Source of the DNA: Treponema sp. UBA1233
Lineage (GTDB): Bacteria; Spirochaetota; Spirochaetia; Treponematales; Treponemataceae
DNA length: 14,112 nt
Direction of reading: 5' to 3'
Assembly: GCA_002309305.1 (NCBI GenBank)
Contig: DBWR01000063.1
Location: 78,004 to 92,115 of the forward strand
Part shown: positions 4,908 to 12,359 of the stretch, piece by piece
How positions within the stretch are numbered: position 1 is the stretch's first letter
Layout: every line of letters starts with the position of its first letter
The notes under the pieces: generated by a model
What the model was told of the DNA's origin: nothing
Seen by the model: the letters and a program-made list of their open reading frames with translations, nothing else
Databases searched by the model: none
Program-made: the position numbers and the translations under genes

Positions 4908-5733
4908 TAAAAAAGTGAAAAAAGTTCTGACTGTTGTGCCTTTGGTTGCAGCCGTGATTATCCTGACAATAATTCTTGTTTCCCACAAATCACAGCCAAA
5001 GAATCCGCCAAAGCCAATACTCATTTTGGAAAACTCCAACATTTTAGTCGAAGATTATTGCTATGGTATTCTTCCTGAAGATTTTGACGAAAACACAATT
5101 CTTTTTTCAGTTTACAGGGACGGAAAGCTTGTGGATAGTGTCCGGGTTAAAAAACTGATAAAGGATATTGATGGATTCAAGAAAGAAAATAATGATGACA
5201 ACACATATTTTATCGGCAACCTTTTATCTGTCTTTGATGACGGCATTGTTTTAGATGGGCTTTCGGAGCAGATGTGGTATGATTTTAAAACAAAGAAATT
5301 TTATTCTTCAAATGAAGAGGAAATCGCCAGGAAAATCGACAAACTGTGCCTTAATGAATTGGATGATCTTTTATCCGCCACACTCCCATTTGTACAGGAT
5401 GAAAAGGACAGGGGAATGGTTTTGCAGATACAGGATTCGATACATTCAGAATCACATGAAAACTTGAAGTATCGCTACACTCACGCATATTTAAAGATCG
5501 CGCATGCTAACCTGATAAAGGCCTGGTACTCTTATAAAACGGATTCAATACCACACATCAATCTTTTCATATTGATGGAAGATTCTTCCCTTCTTATGGA
5601 CATAAGCAGGGGAGGGGACAAAAAGGCAATGGAAGAAAAAGGCCTTACGACTTATGACTTTGACCCCAGCAGATGTTATAGGTATTATCCCAAGACCGGC
5701 GAGTTTTCTACCTCTGATTTTTACTGGGAGTAG
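4903..5733 (+). CDS. unknown membrane-anchored protein, 276 aa
   Basis: I do not recognise this protein. A single N-terminal hydrophobic segment (VLTVVPLVAAVIILTIILV, about residues 8-27) after a Lys-rich start acts as a signal anchor; no cleavage site or lipobox is evident. A Pro-rich hinge (SQPKNPPKPILIL) leads to a ~240-residue charged domain rich in Asp, Tyr and Lys that should be periplasmic. Start choice: ATG 4903 lies in the conserved leader but its purine run abuts it; GTG 4915 (MKKVLTVV) is a credible alternative. A TTG at 4882 overlaps the -10 box and is rejected. Its stop codon overlaps the ribosome site of the next gene, so the two form an operon. Confidence 0.7.
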   Translation: MDKKVKKVLTVVPLVAAVIILTIILVSHKSQPKNPPKPILILENSNILVEDYCYGILPEDFDENTILFSVYRDGKLVDSVRVKKLIKDIDGFKKENNDDNTYFIGNLLSVFDDGIVLDGLSEQMWYDFKTKKFYSSNEEEIARKIDKLCLNELDDLLSATLPFVQDEKDRGMVLQIQDSIHSESHENLKYRYTHAYLKIAHANLIKAWYSYKTDSIPHINLFILMEDSSLLMDISRGGDKKAMEEKGLTTYDFDPSRCYRYYPKTGEFSTSDFYWE

Positions 5734-5741
5734 GAGAAGCT

Positions 5742-6785
5742 ATGAAGATAAATGTACGAATCATTATTTTAGGATTTATGACAGCCACTCTTTTACTGAA
5801 TTCCTGCAAAAAGAATAATACTGTGGAATCAGAAAACATAGTTGAAACAAATCAAATTGCTGAAGAAATTCAGACACCGGAAACCATTGAAGTTCAGGCA
5901 GAAAAAGAAATTCAAGAAGAAGAGCCGGAAATTTTAGGAACACCAGCTTCTGTTATTGATGCGAAAATCGATGCGCTTGGCTATCAACACGAAGACAAGT
6001 TGAAGGTGAATTACAGAAATGGTCCTAATGACGGATATTCCTGGCACAGCAGAGAATGCAATTACGATATAAATGACAAAACACTTTCAAAAGAAAAACT
6101 TCTTTCCACAGTCTGGTTTTTGGATGAAAAGTATGGCAAATCCATTAAACTCGTTTTTTATTCCGATGATTATTTTATGATTGGTTCCGGTTATATTGGT
6201 CCAAGTGCATTCGGGAAATACAAAATCGAGGACGACAAGCTGATTCTTTATGATTATGATCATGTTGGAGGCAGGGATTATTACGATAAGATTTTTACCA
6301 GCGATGAAGTCATAGGTGAATTGAGGTTTGAAAGTGACCATTTTCTAGTTGACAATGAACTGTTGCTAAATGATGTAAAGTTTTTTCCTTACGGATGCCC
6401 GAAGTTAGCCGGTTCACATGCACTTATAAACGGAATAAACGCAATTGCGGTGAGCGAAGAAAAAGTTTTGACCGACAACGTAAAATTCCGCACTGAGCCA
6501 AACACGAATTCAGAAACCATAGTTCCAGAAATCTATGAGGAAATCTTTCATAATGAACCTAATTGGAGGATGCCAGACTGCCTCATTAAAGGCCAAGTTC
6601 TTACACTGTATGCACGCACAGAAAACCTGGAAACAATCGATGGAGAAACAGCTTATTGGTATTACACAGGAATGCCAACAATCGCATACTATGACTATGG
6701 CTGGATTTTCGGCGCCTGGCTTGAAGATTACGATGAAAGCAAAACGGACGAATACTTCGAAATAAGAAGAAAGTATTTTCAGTAA
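5742..6785 (+). CDS. putative lipoprotein with C-terminal SH3-like domain, 347 aa
   Basis: The N-terminus (MKINVRIIILGF) is a lipoprotein signal peptide ending in LLNSC with C22 as the lipidated residue; the lipobox is relaxed, as is common in spirochaetes. A Glu-rich tether (residues 25-65) follows. Residues ~115-180 resemble a small beta-sandwich/lipocalin-like fold (STVWFLDEKYG, FSDDYFMIGSG, GKYKIEDDKLILYDYD). Residues ~242-331 look like a bacterial SH3 domain (NVKFRTEPNTNSETI, KGQVLTLYART, YWYYTG, YGWIFGAWLE), which usually binds cell-wall or surface ligands. AGGAG, overlapping the upstream stop codon, is 8 bases from the start. It probably shares the 4853 promoter with the gene before it. 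Exact function unknown. Confidence 0.75.
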   Translation: MKINVRIIILGFMTATLLLNSCKKNNTVESENIVETNQIAEEIQTPETIEVQAEKEIQEEEPEILGTPASVIDAKIDALGYQHEDKLKVNYRNGPNDGYSWHSRECNYDINDKTLSKEKLLSTVWFLDEKYGKSIKLVFYSDDYFMIGSGYIGPSAFGKYKIEDDKLILYDYDHVGGRDYYDKIFTSDEVIGELRFESDHFLVDNELLLNDVKFFPYGCPKLAGSHALINGINAIAVSEEKVLTDNVKFRTEPNTNSETIVPEIYEEIFHNEPNWRMPDCLIKGQVLTLYARTENLETIDGETAYWYYTGMPTIAYYDYGWIFGAWLEDYDESKTDEYFEIRRKYFQ

Positions 6786-6812
6786 TACAATTGATGACGT
6801 GATGAGACAACC

Positions 6813-6841
6813 TTAACTTAATTGCTGCAACATGCTATAAT
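6813..6841 (+). promoter_or_regulatory. promoter placing the transcript start at the HD-gene ATG
   Basis: TTAACT (6813-6818), a 17-base spacer and a perfect TATAAT (6836-6841). The expected start, 6-8 bases after the -10 box, falls at 6847-6849, on the ATG at 6848. Confidence 0.6.
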
Positions 6842-6847
6842 CATTTC

Positions 6848-7462
6848 ATGGCACAAAAGGACTTTCTTTCGAGCTGCAACATACGGTTGGATCAGCAACT
6901 CAAATTTACGGCGGAAATCGACAAGATGACTTCAATTCTCAGGCGTACTCTGCTTGTAGACGGTACAAGACGCGAAAACGATGCGGAACACTCATGGCAC
7001 ATTGCTGTGATGGCACTTCTTTTTTCCGAATATGCCGTGGAACCTGTGGACATAGGACGTGCGGTAAAAATGTGTGTTGTACACGACCTCATAGAAATCT
7101 ACGCGGGAGACACATTCGCTTACGACCCCCAGGCAAACAAGGACAAGGCAGACCGAGAAGCCAAAGCCGCAGACAAACTCTTTTCCCAACTGCCACCAGA
7201 ACAGGGGGCTGAACTCCGTTCACTTTGGGAAGAATTCGATGCCATGGAAACACCCGACGGAAAATATGCCGCATGCATGGACAGGCTCCAGCCATTCCTT
7301 CACAACACGTTGACGGACGGCCACACCTGGGTAGAAAGCGGAACCAACCGTGCATCCGTAGAAAAGCGAATGTCCGTAGTCAGGGAATTCATGCCGCAAG
7401 TGTACGAATGGGCAGAGGCCAACATCGACAACGCCATAGAAAAAGGCTGGTTGAAGAAATAA
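6848..7462 (+). CDS. HD-domain phosphohydrolase (HDDC2/YfbR-like), 204 aa
   Basis: This is an HD_3-type metal-dependent hydrolase. Ligands can be read directly: H48 in RRENDAEHSWH, the H79-D80 pair in CVVHDLIEIYAGDT, and D145 in MDRLQPFLHN; E84 and D88 are the usual supporting acidic residues. Relatives of this size hydrolyse deoxynucleoside 5'-monophosphates, so a nucleotide-pool role is likely but not proven. No Shine-Dalgarno is seen before ATG 6848, and a good -10 box ends 6 bases before it, so the mRNA is probably leaderless. The next in-frame ATG (residue 27) would cut into the conserved EIDKMTSILRRT helix. Gene composition is more G/C-rich than the envelope genes on either side. Confidence 0.85.
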   Translation: MAQKDFLSSCNIRLDQQLKFTAEIDKMTSILRRTLLVDGTRRENDAEHSWHIAVMALLFSEYAVEPVDIGRAVKMCVVHDLIEIYAGDTFAYDPQANKDKADREAKAADKLFSQLPPEQGAELRSLWEEFDAMETPDGKYAACMDRLQPFLHNTLTDGHTWVESGTNRASVEKRMSVVREFMPQVYEWAEANIDNAIEKGWLKK

Positions 7463-7476
7463 GGGAGCAGGCAGGC

Positions 7477-7530
7477 ATGACAAAAATTGTTAGAAGAAAA
7501 GTTACACCGATCATTTTGCTTATTTTGTAA
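7477..7530 (+). CDS. candidate 17-aa hydrophobic peptide
   Basis: ATG 7477 opens a short frame MTKIVRRKVTPIILLIL ending at TAA 7528-7530, with GGGAG 9 bases upstream. A basic head and hydrophobic tail resemble a signal or leader peptide. It fills the gap between the HD gene and the IGGANGPT protein. It could be a translated leader, a micro-membrane peptide or a truncated gene remnant. There is no independent support. Confidence 0.25.
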   Translation: MTKIVRRKVTPIILLIL

Positions 7531-7555
7531 AAATGGACTACCTGGAGGTATAGAA

Positions 7556-8689
7556 ATGGAACTTGATCCAGCATACGCTATGAGCTTTATTGGAGGCGCA
7601 AACGGACCTACAAGCATTTTTATTGGTCACGGAAGGTTGGGTGTAATAGGGCCCATCGTTTTGCTTGCCGTCATATTGGTACTGCTAGGCCTTGTGATTT
7701 TTGCCCTTGTCCGAAGCATTAAGAAGCAAAACAAGGCATGCACGATTATCTTTTCCGTACTTACATGCATTTTCGCGTTAATTCTTGCCGTCGGTGCAAT
7801 CCTTGGAATAAGGCAATATAAACTGCAACAGGATTTTAAAGATTACATGTACAGTCTGTCTCAAGTTATGGACAGTTATAATGAATACAACGATGGAAAA
7901 CAGACATCAAATAACGACACAGCTTTTGAAAATGAACCCCAACCGTTTTTTGCAAACCTGAATGTCGGCGACACAGTTACCTTGCAGGGGTATTTCTGTA
8001 ACTTTAACGGATGGCCCCCAAACATACGCTTTGTTACGGATCAAAATGAAATAATCGGCATCGGAATGGAAGAATGGTACGACGATCCATTAGTACAGAA
8101 CATTCTGGACAATCAGGCAAATGCCGAAATCATTTTTCAAACCAAAAGCATTTTCAAATACCAGGGAAATGTTGACATTCAATATTACGACAAGCCGCTG
8201 ATGTGTTTTTCTGTTGAGTCAATAGAATTTATTGAAGAACCTGATTCTACCACAAGTTATGTCAGGGGAAAACATGTAAAAGAGGATTATCCTTCCAGCC
8301 TGACATGGAACGGCACGAACGCACAGCCGATTCTTGATACCGATTCAAAGAAAAACTACAGGACAGTAATCACGAAAGCGTCCCAACTTCCTCCTGACTT
8401 TAACGGCAAGTATAAAATCGCAAGCTTTGGCGCAGGAACCATGTGTCACGGGTTTTTCATCATCAACCTTGAAACCGGAGTTGTCACTGAGGGGCCGACA
8501 TTCGAATATAGCCTTGATTATTCAATAGACAGCAATTTGATTATCCGTAATCCCAAAGAAGAAATCTGGGACTACTGGAAGGATGAGCTTGTTGGGGATG
8601 ATGACGAAATTCCACGCTGGAGCATCACATATTATTATCTTTTTGAAGATGATCAGCTTACGGTGATTGATTCGGGATACGAGTTCTAG
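7556..8689 (+). CDS. unknown 2-TM protein with IGGANGPTSIFI motif, 377 aa
   Basis: Residues 9-24 read MSFIGGANGPTSIFIG, close to the IGGADGPTAIF signature of the beta subunit of sodium-pumping decarboxylases (OadB/GcdB), but the rest is unrelated to those ~400-aa many-helix carriers. Two membrane segments follow (residues ~29-52 and ~61-85). A ~100-residue domain from ~NLNVGDTVTLQGYF to FSVESIEFIEE looks like an OB-fold, and a C-terminal domain contains KIASFGAGTMCHGFFIINLETGVV. The start at 7556 has GGAGG at ideal spacing; a longer frame to 7487 runs across the gap with no ribosome site. Automatic annotation as a decarboxylase subunit would be wrong. Its stop shares bases with the convergent MATE gene's stop. 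Confidence 0.75.
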   Translation: MELDPAYAMSFIGGANGPTSIFIGHGRLGVIGPIVLLAVILVLLGLVIFALVRSIKKQNKACTIIFSVLTCIFALILAVGAILGIRQYKLQQDFKDYMYSLSQVMDSYNEYNDGKQTSNNDTAFENEPQPFFANLNVGDTVTLQGYFCNFNGWPPNIRFVTDQNEIIGIGMEEWYDDPLVQNILDNQANAEIIFQTKSIFKYQGNVDIQYYDKPLMCFSVESIEFIEEPDSTTSYVRGKHVKEDYPSSLTWNGTNAQPILDTDSKKNYRTVITKASQLPPDFNGKYKIASFGAGTMCHGFFIINLETGVVTEGPTFEYSLDYSIDSNLIIRNPKEEIWDYWKDELVGDDDEIPRWSITYYYLFEDDQLTVIDSGYEF

Positions 8690-10011
8690 AATCTAACCTT
8701 CAGGAACCTTACAAGGTTTATCAACGCACGGGATGCTTCGTCACACAAAACCGCAATGTACACACCGAGCATTCCCATCTTAAAGACAAAAACGCACAAT
8801 GCTGCAATTCCTACCACACCAACAGTTCCGAGTCCCTGAGTAAAGAGCATCCACTTTGTATCACCATAACCACGGATTCCACTGCCAAGGATTATGTTAC
8901 CTGATTTACCAAAGAGGTTTGCGGCAACAAGGATTACGAAAATCACGGACATTTCAATTAATTCCACATCCTTTGTGAACAGGCTCAATGTCAGCCGAGG
9001 GAACAGCGAAACAAATATCAGTGCTGCGGCAGATACAAGGAACGACCATTTTATCGCAGTCTTAACAATGTTGCGGTAGAGTTTGAAATCTTTTGCACCT
9101 GTTGCTTCTCCAGTAAGTGTAAGGGTTCCGCTTCCAAGAGCACCGATTACTACAACCGCAAGAATTTCCAACGTGAACACCATGGTATAAATTCCGGCCG
9201 CTATTTCATTGATTGAATTCAAGATTCTTATGATGAAAAGGTTACCCACATTCCAGAGCAAATCTTCGCATGCTGTCGGCACACCAAGCTTTATTGAACG
9301 CATGTACGGAACCGCATCTGCATGAATGATTGTCTTGAAGCCCGGACTTGTAAAGAATTTATCCTTCTTACGTATCACCACATAAAGGAGATAAATTGCA
9401 CCTACATATTCTGCAATGGTTGTACCCAAAGCAGCACCCGCAATCTCCATCTTCGGGAAACCAAATTTTCCAAAAATCAACAGATAGTCCAAAAGAATGT
9501 TCAAGCCGGAACGAATTATTCCGTAAGCGACAAGAGGCTTTGTATAGTTTGAAGTCTGAAATACAACACCGTAAGATGCTCCAAGTCCAAGAATCAAAAA
9601 CACCGGTGCATAAATCCTCGTGTATTTTACGCAAAGATCCATTACGTTTCCCGAAACTCCCATCAGCTTAAAGACCAAAGGACTGCAGAAGGTCCAGAAG
9701 AAAAACAACAAGATTGGAACGACGTTATGAAACTTAATCATAGAAGCGGCATAGCTTTTTGCCTTGTCGATATTCTTTTCTCCCACCGACTGACTTATCA
9801 AAATCGAAGCACCCATAGAAAGCGAAAAGATGAACGACATTGTTGTCCAAACCGGAGCAGTTGCATTTCCAACCGCACTCATGTAGAGCTTATTCATGTG
9901 TCCCAAAAATGCACGGTCAATGACCATTTGAACCTGCGAGATTAAATTGCTTAGCATGATTGGAACAAAAATTTTTACAAGTTTGTTTTTGTATTCAGTT
10001 TTAAAAAGCAT
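8686..10011 (-). CDS. MATE-family multidrug/toxin exporter, 441 aa
   Basis: This is a twelve-helix inner-membrane antiporter of the multidrug and toxic compound extrusion family, expected to use H+ or Na+ to expel substrates. Family features include the N-terminal helix IFVPIMLSNLISQVQMVIDRAFLGHM, an acidic residue in the first helices, the inter-repeat symmetry with a second PTACEDLLWNVGNLFIIRIL, and the length. Substrate unknown. The start at 10011 (MLFKTEYKNKL) has AAGGAA upstream; the frame to 10047 lacks one. It follows a second MATE gene by a 76-base gap that holds a possible promoter, TTTACT-17-TATTTT with an extended TGC. Its stop codon overlaps the convergent gene's stop in a shared CTAG. 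Confidence 0.92.
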   Translation of the reverse strand: MLFKTEYKNKLVKIFVPIMLSNLISQVQMVIDRAFLGHMNKLYMSAVGNATAPVWTTMSFIFSLSMGASILISQSVGEKNIDKAKSYAASMIKFHNVVPILLFFFWTFCSPLVFKLMGVSGNVMDLCVKYTRIYAPVFLILGLGASYGVVFQTSNYTKPLVAYGIIRSGLNILLDYLLIFGKFGFPKMEIAGAALGTTIAEYVGAIYLLYVVIRKKDKFFTSPGFKTIIHADAVPYMRSIKLGVPTACEDLLWNVGNLFIIRILNSINEIAAGIYTMVFTLEILAVVVIGALGSGTLTLTGEATGAKDFKLYRNIVKTAIKWSFLVSAAALIFVSLFPRLTLSLFTKDVELIEMSVIFVILVAANLFGKSGNIILGSGIRGYGDTKWMLFTQGLGTVGVVGIAALCVFVFKMGMLGVYIAVLCDEASRALINLVRFLKVRF

Positions 10012-10087
10012 GATAATTTCCTTGGTACGTAAAAGATAAAATAGCAAATAATGAAATAAAAGTAAAGGAGAAAGTTTTATGCGCCGA

Positions 10088-11425
10088 CTAAATCTTTTTC
10101 TTCATGTAAAGGTAACGGAGCCATGCTGTTAATCCGCTTAGGAACCAGACGATTCCCACAGACCACCAGATGCCCCACACGCCTATAAACGCAACACCAG
10201 TAAGCAAAACCGGAACAACAAAACGTCCCACAACTTCGGTAATGCCATTGATAAGGGCAAAGGTTGCATCCCCTATTCCATTCAGAACCCCACGGGCAAC
10301 ATAAATGATTCCAAGAAAAATGTAGAACCAGCTTGTAATCCTAAGGGCACTGGCTCCCATGGAGATGACTTCCGGAGCCTTGACAAAAAGTGATGTAATC
10401 GGATTTCCAAAGAATTGAATGACGGGAATCATGATTGCGGTAAAGATTGCCATAATCAGCATGCTCTTTCTGTAGCCTTCCAAAATGCGTGCCTTGTTTT
10501 TTGCACCATAATTCTGACCACAGTAGGTTGCAAGAGCCGTTCCCAAAGTTCCATACGGCTGATGGATCAGCTGTTCTATTCTACTGGTTGCGGTAAAGGC
10601 TGCCACAGCAACAGGGCCAAAGGTATTTACAACCCTCTGCAAAGCCATGCATGAAATTGCAATGAGCGAGAACTGAAGTGAAAGGGGCACTCCAAGCCTG
10701 ACGCATTTTCCAAGTAATGCAGGATTCACCTTCCAGTCCGACTTTGACATTTTGAAATACGGATTCGTTTTAAACGCAAAGAGAAGGCACAGGGTTCCGC
10801 AGATGAAATTGGAAATCAAGGTTGCAATTCCCGCACCAAAGACTCCCATGTGCAGGTTGAATACAAAAATCAAATCAAGGACGGCATTCAGGATGCATGA
10901 GAAAATCAAGAAGTAAAGTGGAGTTTTTGAATCTCCCAATGCACGCAGCATGGAAGAAGCAAAATTGTATGCGGAAACTAAAACAAGGCTCACGCACATA
11001 ATCCGCATGTAGACTTTTGCGTCATGAATGATTTCTTCCGGGGTACGGAGCAGTTCCAGAATCGGACCGGCCGCAAAGAATGCTATTATGCCAATGCTTA
11101 TCGGAACAACAAGCATGATGTAGGCTGTGTTTGCAATACAGTTTTTTACTTTATCAGTACTTCCTTCGCCAAAGAACTGGGAGGTTATGATTCCACCTGC
11201 AGAACCTATTCCGTTGCACAATGCAAAAAAGAAAAAAGTGATTGAACCGGTAGCTCCTATCGCCGCCAAGGCATCTGCGCCGACAAACTGACCGACAATT
11301 ATGGAATCAACAAAATTATAAAGCTGCTGGAAAATATTACCAATAAGCATTGGCAGGGAAAAAGTCAAAATCAAACGGACGGTATTTCCTTCCGTCATGT
11401 TGATTGTTTTTTGTCTGGCAGCCAT
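10088..11425 (-). CDS. MATE-family exporter (YoeA/MepA-like), 445 aa
   Basis: A second twelve-helix MATE antiporter. The N-terminus NMTEGNTVRLILTFSLPMLIGNIFQQLYNFVDSIIVGQFVG is the classic opening of this subfamily, followed by GADALAAIGATGS and MLRALGDSKTPLYF between helices 4 and 6, and GALGTALATYCGQNYGAKN in the second half. Substrate unknown. It differs clearly from the adjacent MATE gene, so this is not a recent tandem duplication. ATG 11425 (MAARQKTIN) is chosen with GAGAGGG upstream; an upstream frame to 11455 overlaps the promoter. Its own promoter lies in the 65-base gap after the radical SAM gene. Confidence 0.93.
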   Translation of the reverse strand: MAARQKTINMTEGNTVRLILTFSLPMLIGNIFQQLYNFVDSIIVGQFVGADALAAIGATGSITFFFFALCNGIGSAGGIITSQFFGEGSTDKVKNCIANTAYIMLVVPISIGIIAFFAAGPILELLRTPEEIIHDAKVYMRIMCVSLVLVSAYNFASSMLRALGDSKTPLYFLIFSCILNAVLDLIFVFNLHMGVFGAGIATLISNFICGTLCLLFAFKTNPYFKMSKSDWKVNPALLGKCVRLGVPLSLQFSLIAISCMALQRVVNTFGPVAVAAFTATSRIEQLIHQPYGTLGTALATYCGQNYGAKNKARILEGYRKSMLIMAIFTAIMIPVIQFFGNPITSLFVKAPEVISMGASALRITSWFYIFLGIIYVARGVLNGIGDATFALINGITEVVGRFVVPVLLTGVAFIGVWGIWWSVGIVWFLSGLTAWLRYLYMKKKI

Positions 11426-11451
11426 TTTCACAACCCTCTCTTTTTTAAGAC

Positions 11452-11480
11452 ACAATAATACTTAAACAAAAATCAGTCAA
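11452..11480 (-). promoter_or_regulatory. promoter of the first MATE gene
   Basis: On the minus strand TTGACT (plus 11475-11480), a 17-base spacer and TATTGT (plus 11452-11457). It lies immediately after the radical SAM stop codon, so the MATE pair can be expressed apart from the AmmeMemoRadiSam pair. Confidence 0.55.
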
Positions 11481-11490
11481 CACAAAACGT

Positions 11491-12339
11491 TTAAATATTT
11501 CCTGCAAAAACGTATTCCAGGTTTTCTTCCGCAACTTGAACCAGACGCTTTATTTTGTCCACCGGGGTCGGCTCCCTGTCCGTCATGTAAAATCTTGGAA
11601 AGAATCTTGTGATGTGAAGCGGTATTTTTTTATTGAACTGTTTTTCCAAACCAGAAACCCACACGCTCAACTCCTTCATTTCTTCCTCACCGTCGTTTTC
11701 TTCGGGAATAATCAGAGTCGTCAGTTCAACATGACATGATTCTACCGCACCCGCAATGAAATCTTTTGTCATCTGAATATCACCGTCTATCAGGTCCCTG
11801 TAGAATTTATTGGAGAATGACTTCAGGTCTATGTTCATGGCATCGATGTAGGGTTTAATTTCATCCAGTACTTTTTTGCTTGCAGTTCCGTTTGTCACAA
11901 GAACATTTTCCATTCCGGCTTCCTTTGAAAGTCTTGCGGCATCACGCACAAACTCATAGCCGACTAACGGTTCATTGTAGGTGAATGCAAGTCCGATGTT
12001 GCCCCGCGTCCTCAACTCCAATGCCTTGTCTACAATCTGCTGTGGAGAAAATGATTCTTCCATGTCTTTAAAATCAAATGCACGCTGTGACCATGAAATG
12101 TCGCTGTTCTGGCAGAAAGGGCATCTGAGGTTGCAGCCATACGAGCCGACAGACAAAACATTCTTTCCAGGATGAAACATCTTAAGAGGCTTTTTTTCTA
12201 TGGGATCAAGTGCCGCAGAAGTAATCTTTCCATAATTGGCCGCCGTTATCTTTCCGTCACGGCAAGTTCTTGCACCACAGAACCCTATTTTATTTTCTTC
12301 TATCTTACAGTGCCTGAAGCATACATCACAAACCGGCAT
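11491..12339 (-). CDS. AmmeMemoRadiSam system radical SAM enzyme, 282 aa
   Basis: The radical SAM cluster motif is C69-x3-C73-x2-C76 in GSYGCNLRCPFCQN. An N-terminal Cys set (C4, C7, C11, C21 in CDVCFRHC and GFCGAR) probably binds a metal. LDPIEKKPLKMFHPG, FTYNEPLVGYEF, VTNGTASK and DLKSF are the expected barrel motifs of this family, related to pyruvate formate-lyase activases. Reaction and target are unknown; it always travels with Memo and AMMECR1 homologues, here in the gene just upstream. AGAAGG precedes ATG 12339 and the gap to the upstream stop is 20 bases, so the two are an operon. It ends at EYVFAGNI, without the Cys-containing tail (CPxCG) I expect in longer relatives of about 330 aa. 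Confidence 0.88.
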   Translation of the reverse strand: MPVCDVCFRHCKIEENKIGFCGARTCRDGKITAANYGKITSAALDPIEKKPLKMFHPGKNVLSVGSYGCNLRCPFCQNSDISWSQRAFDFKDMEESFSPQQIVDKALELRTRGNIGLAFTYNEPLVGYEFVRDAARLSKEAGMENVLVTNGTASKKVLDEIKPYIDAMNIDLKSFSNKFYRDLIDGDIQMTKDFIAGAVESCHVELTTLIIPEENDGEEEMKELSVWVSGLEKQFNKKIPLHITRFFPRFYMTDREPTPVDKIKRLVQVAEENLEYVFAGNI

Positions 12340-12359
12340 ATTGCATGACCTTCTTCCGC

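Noticed and set aside
7089..7530. Several long open frames in other phases over the HD gene
   Set aside because: They are shadows of the G/C-rich HD gene; none has a ribosome site or family motif.
8686..11425. Recent tandem duplication of the MATE genes
   Set aside because: The two proteins differ throughout at the sequence level and belong to different MATE subgroups.
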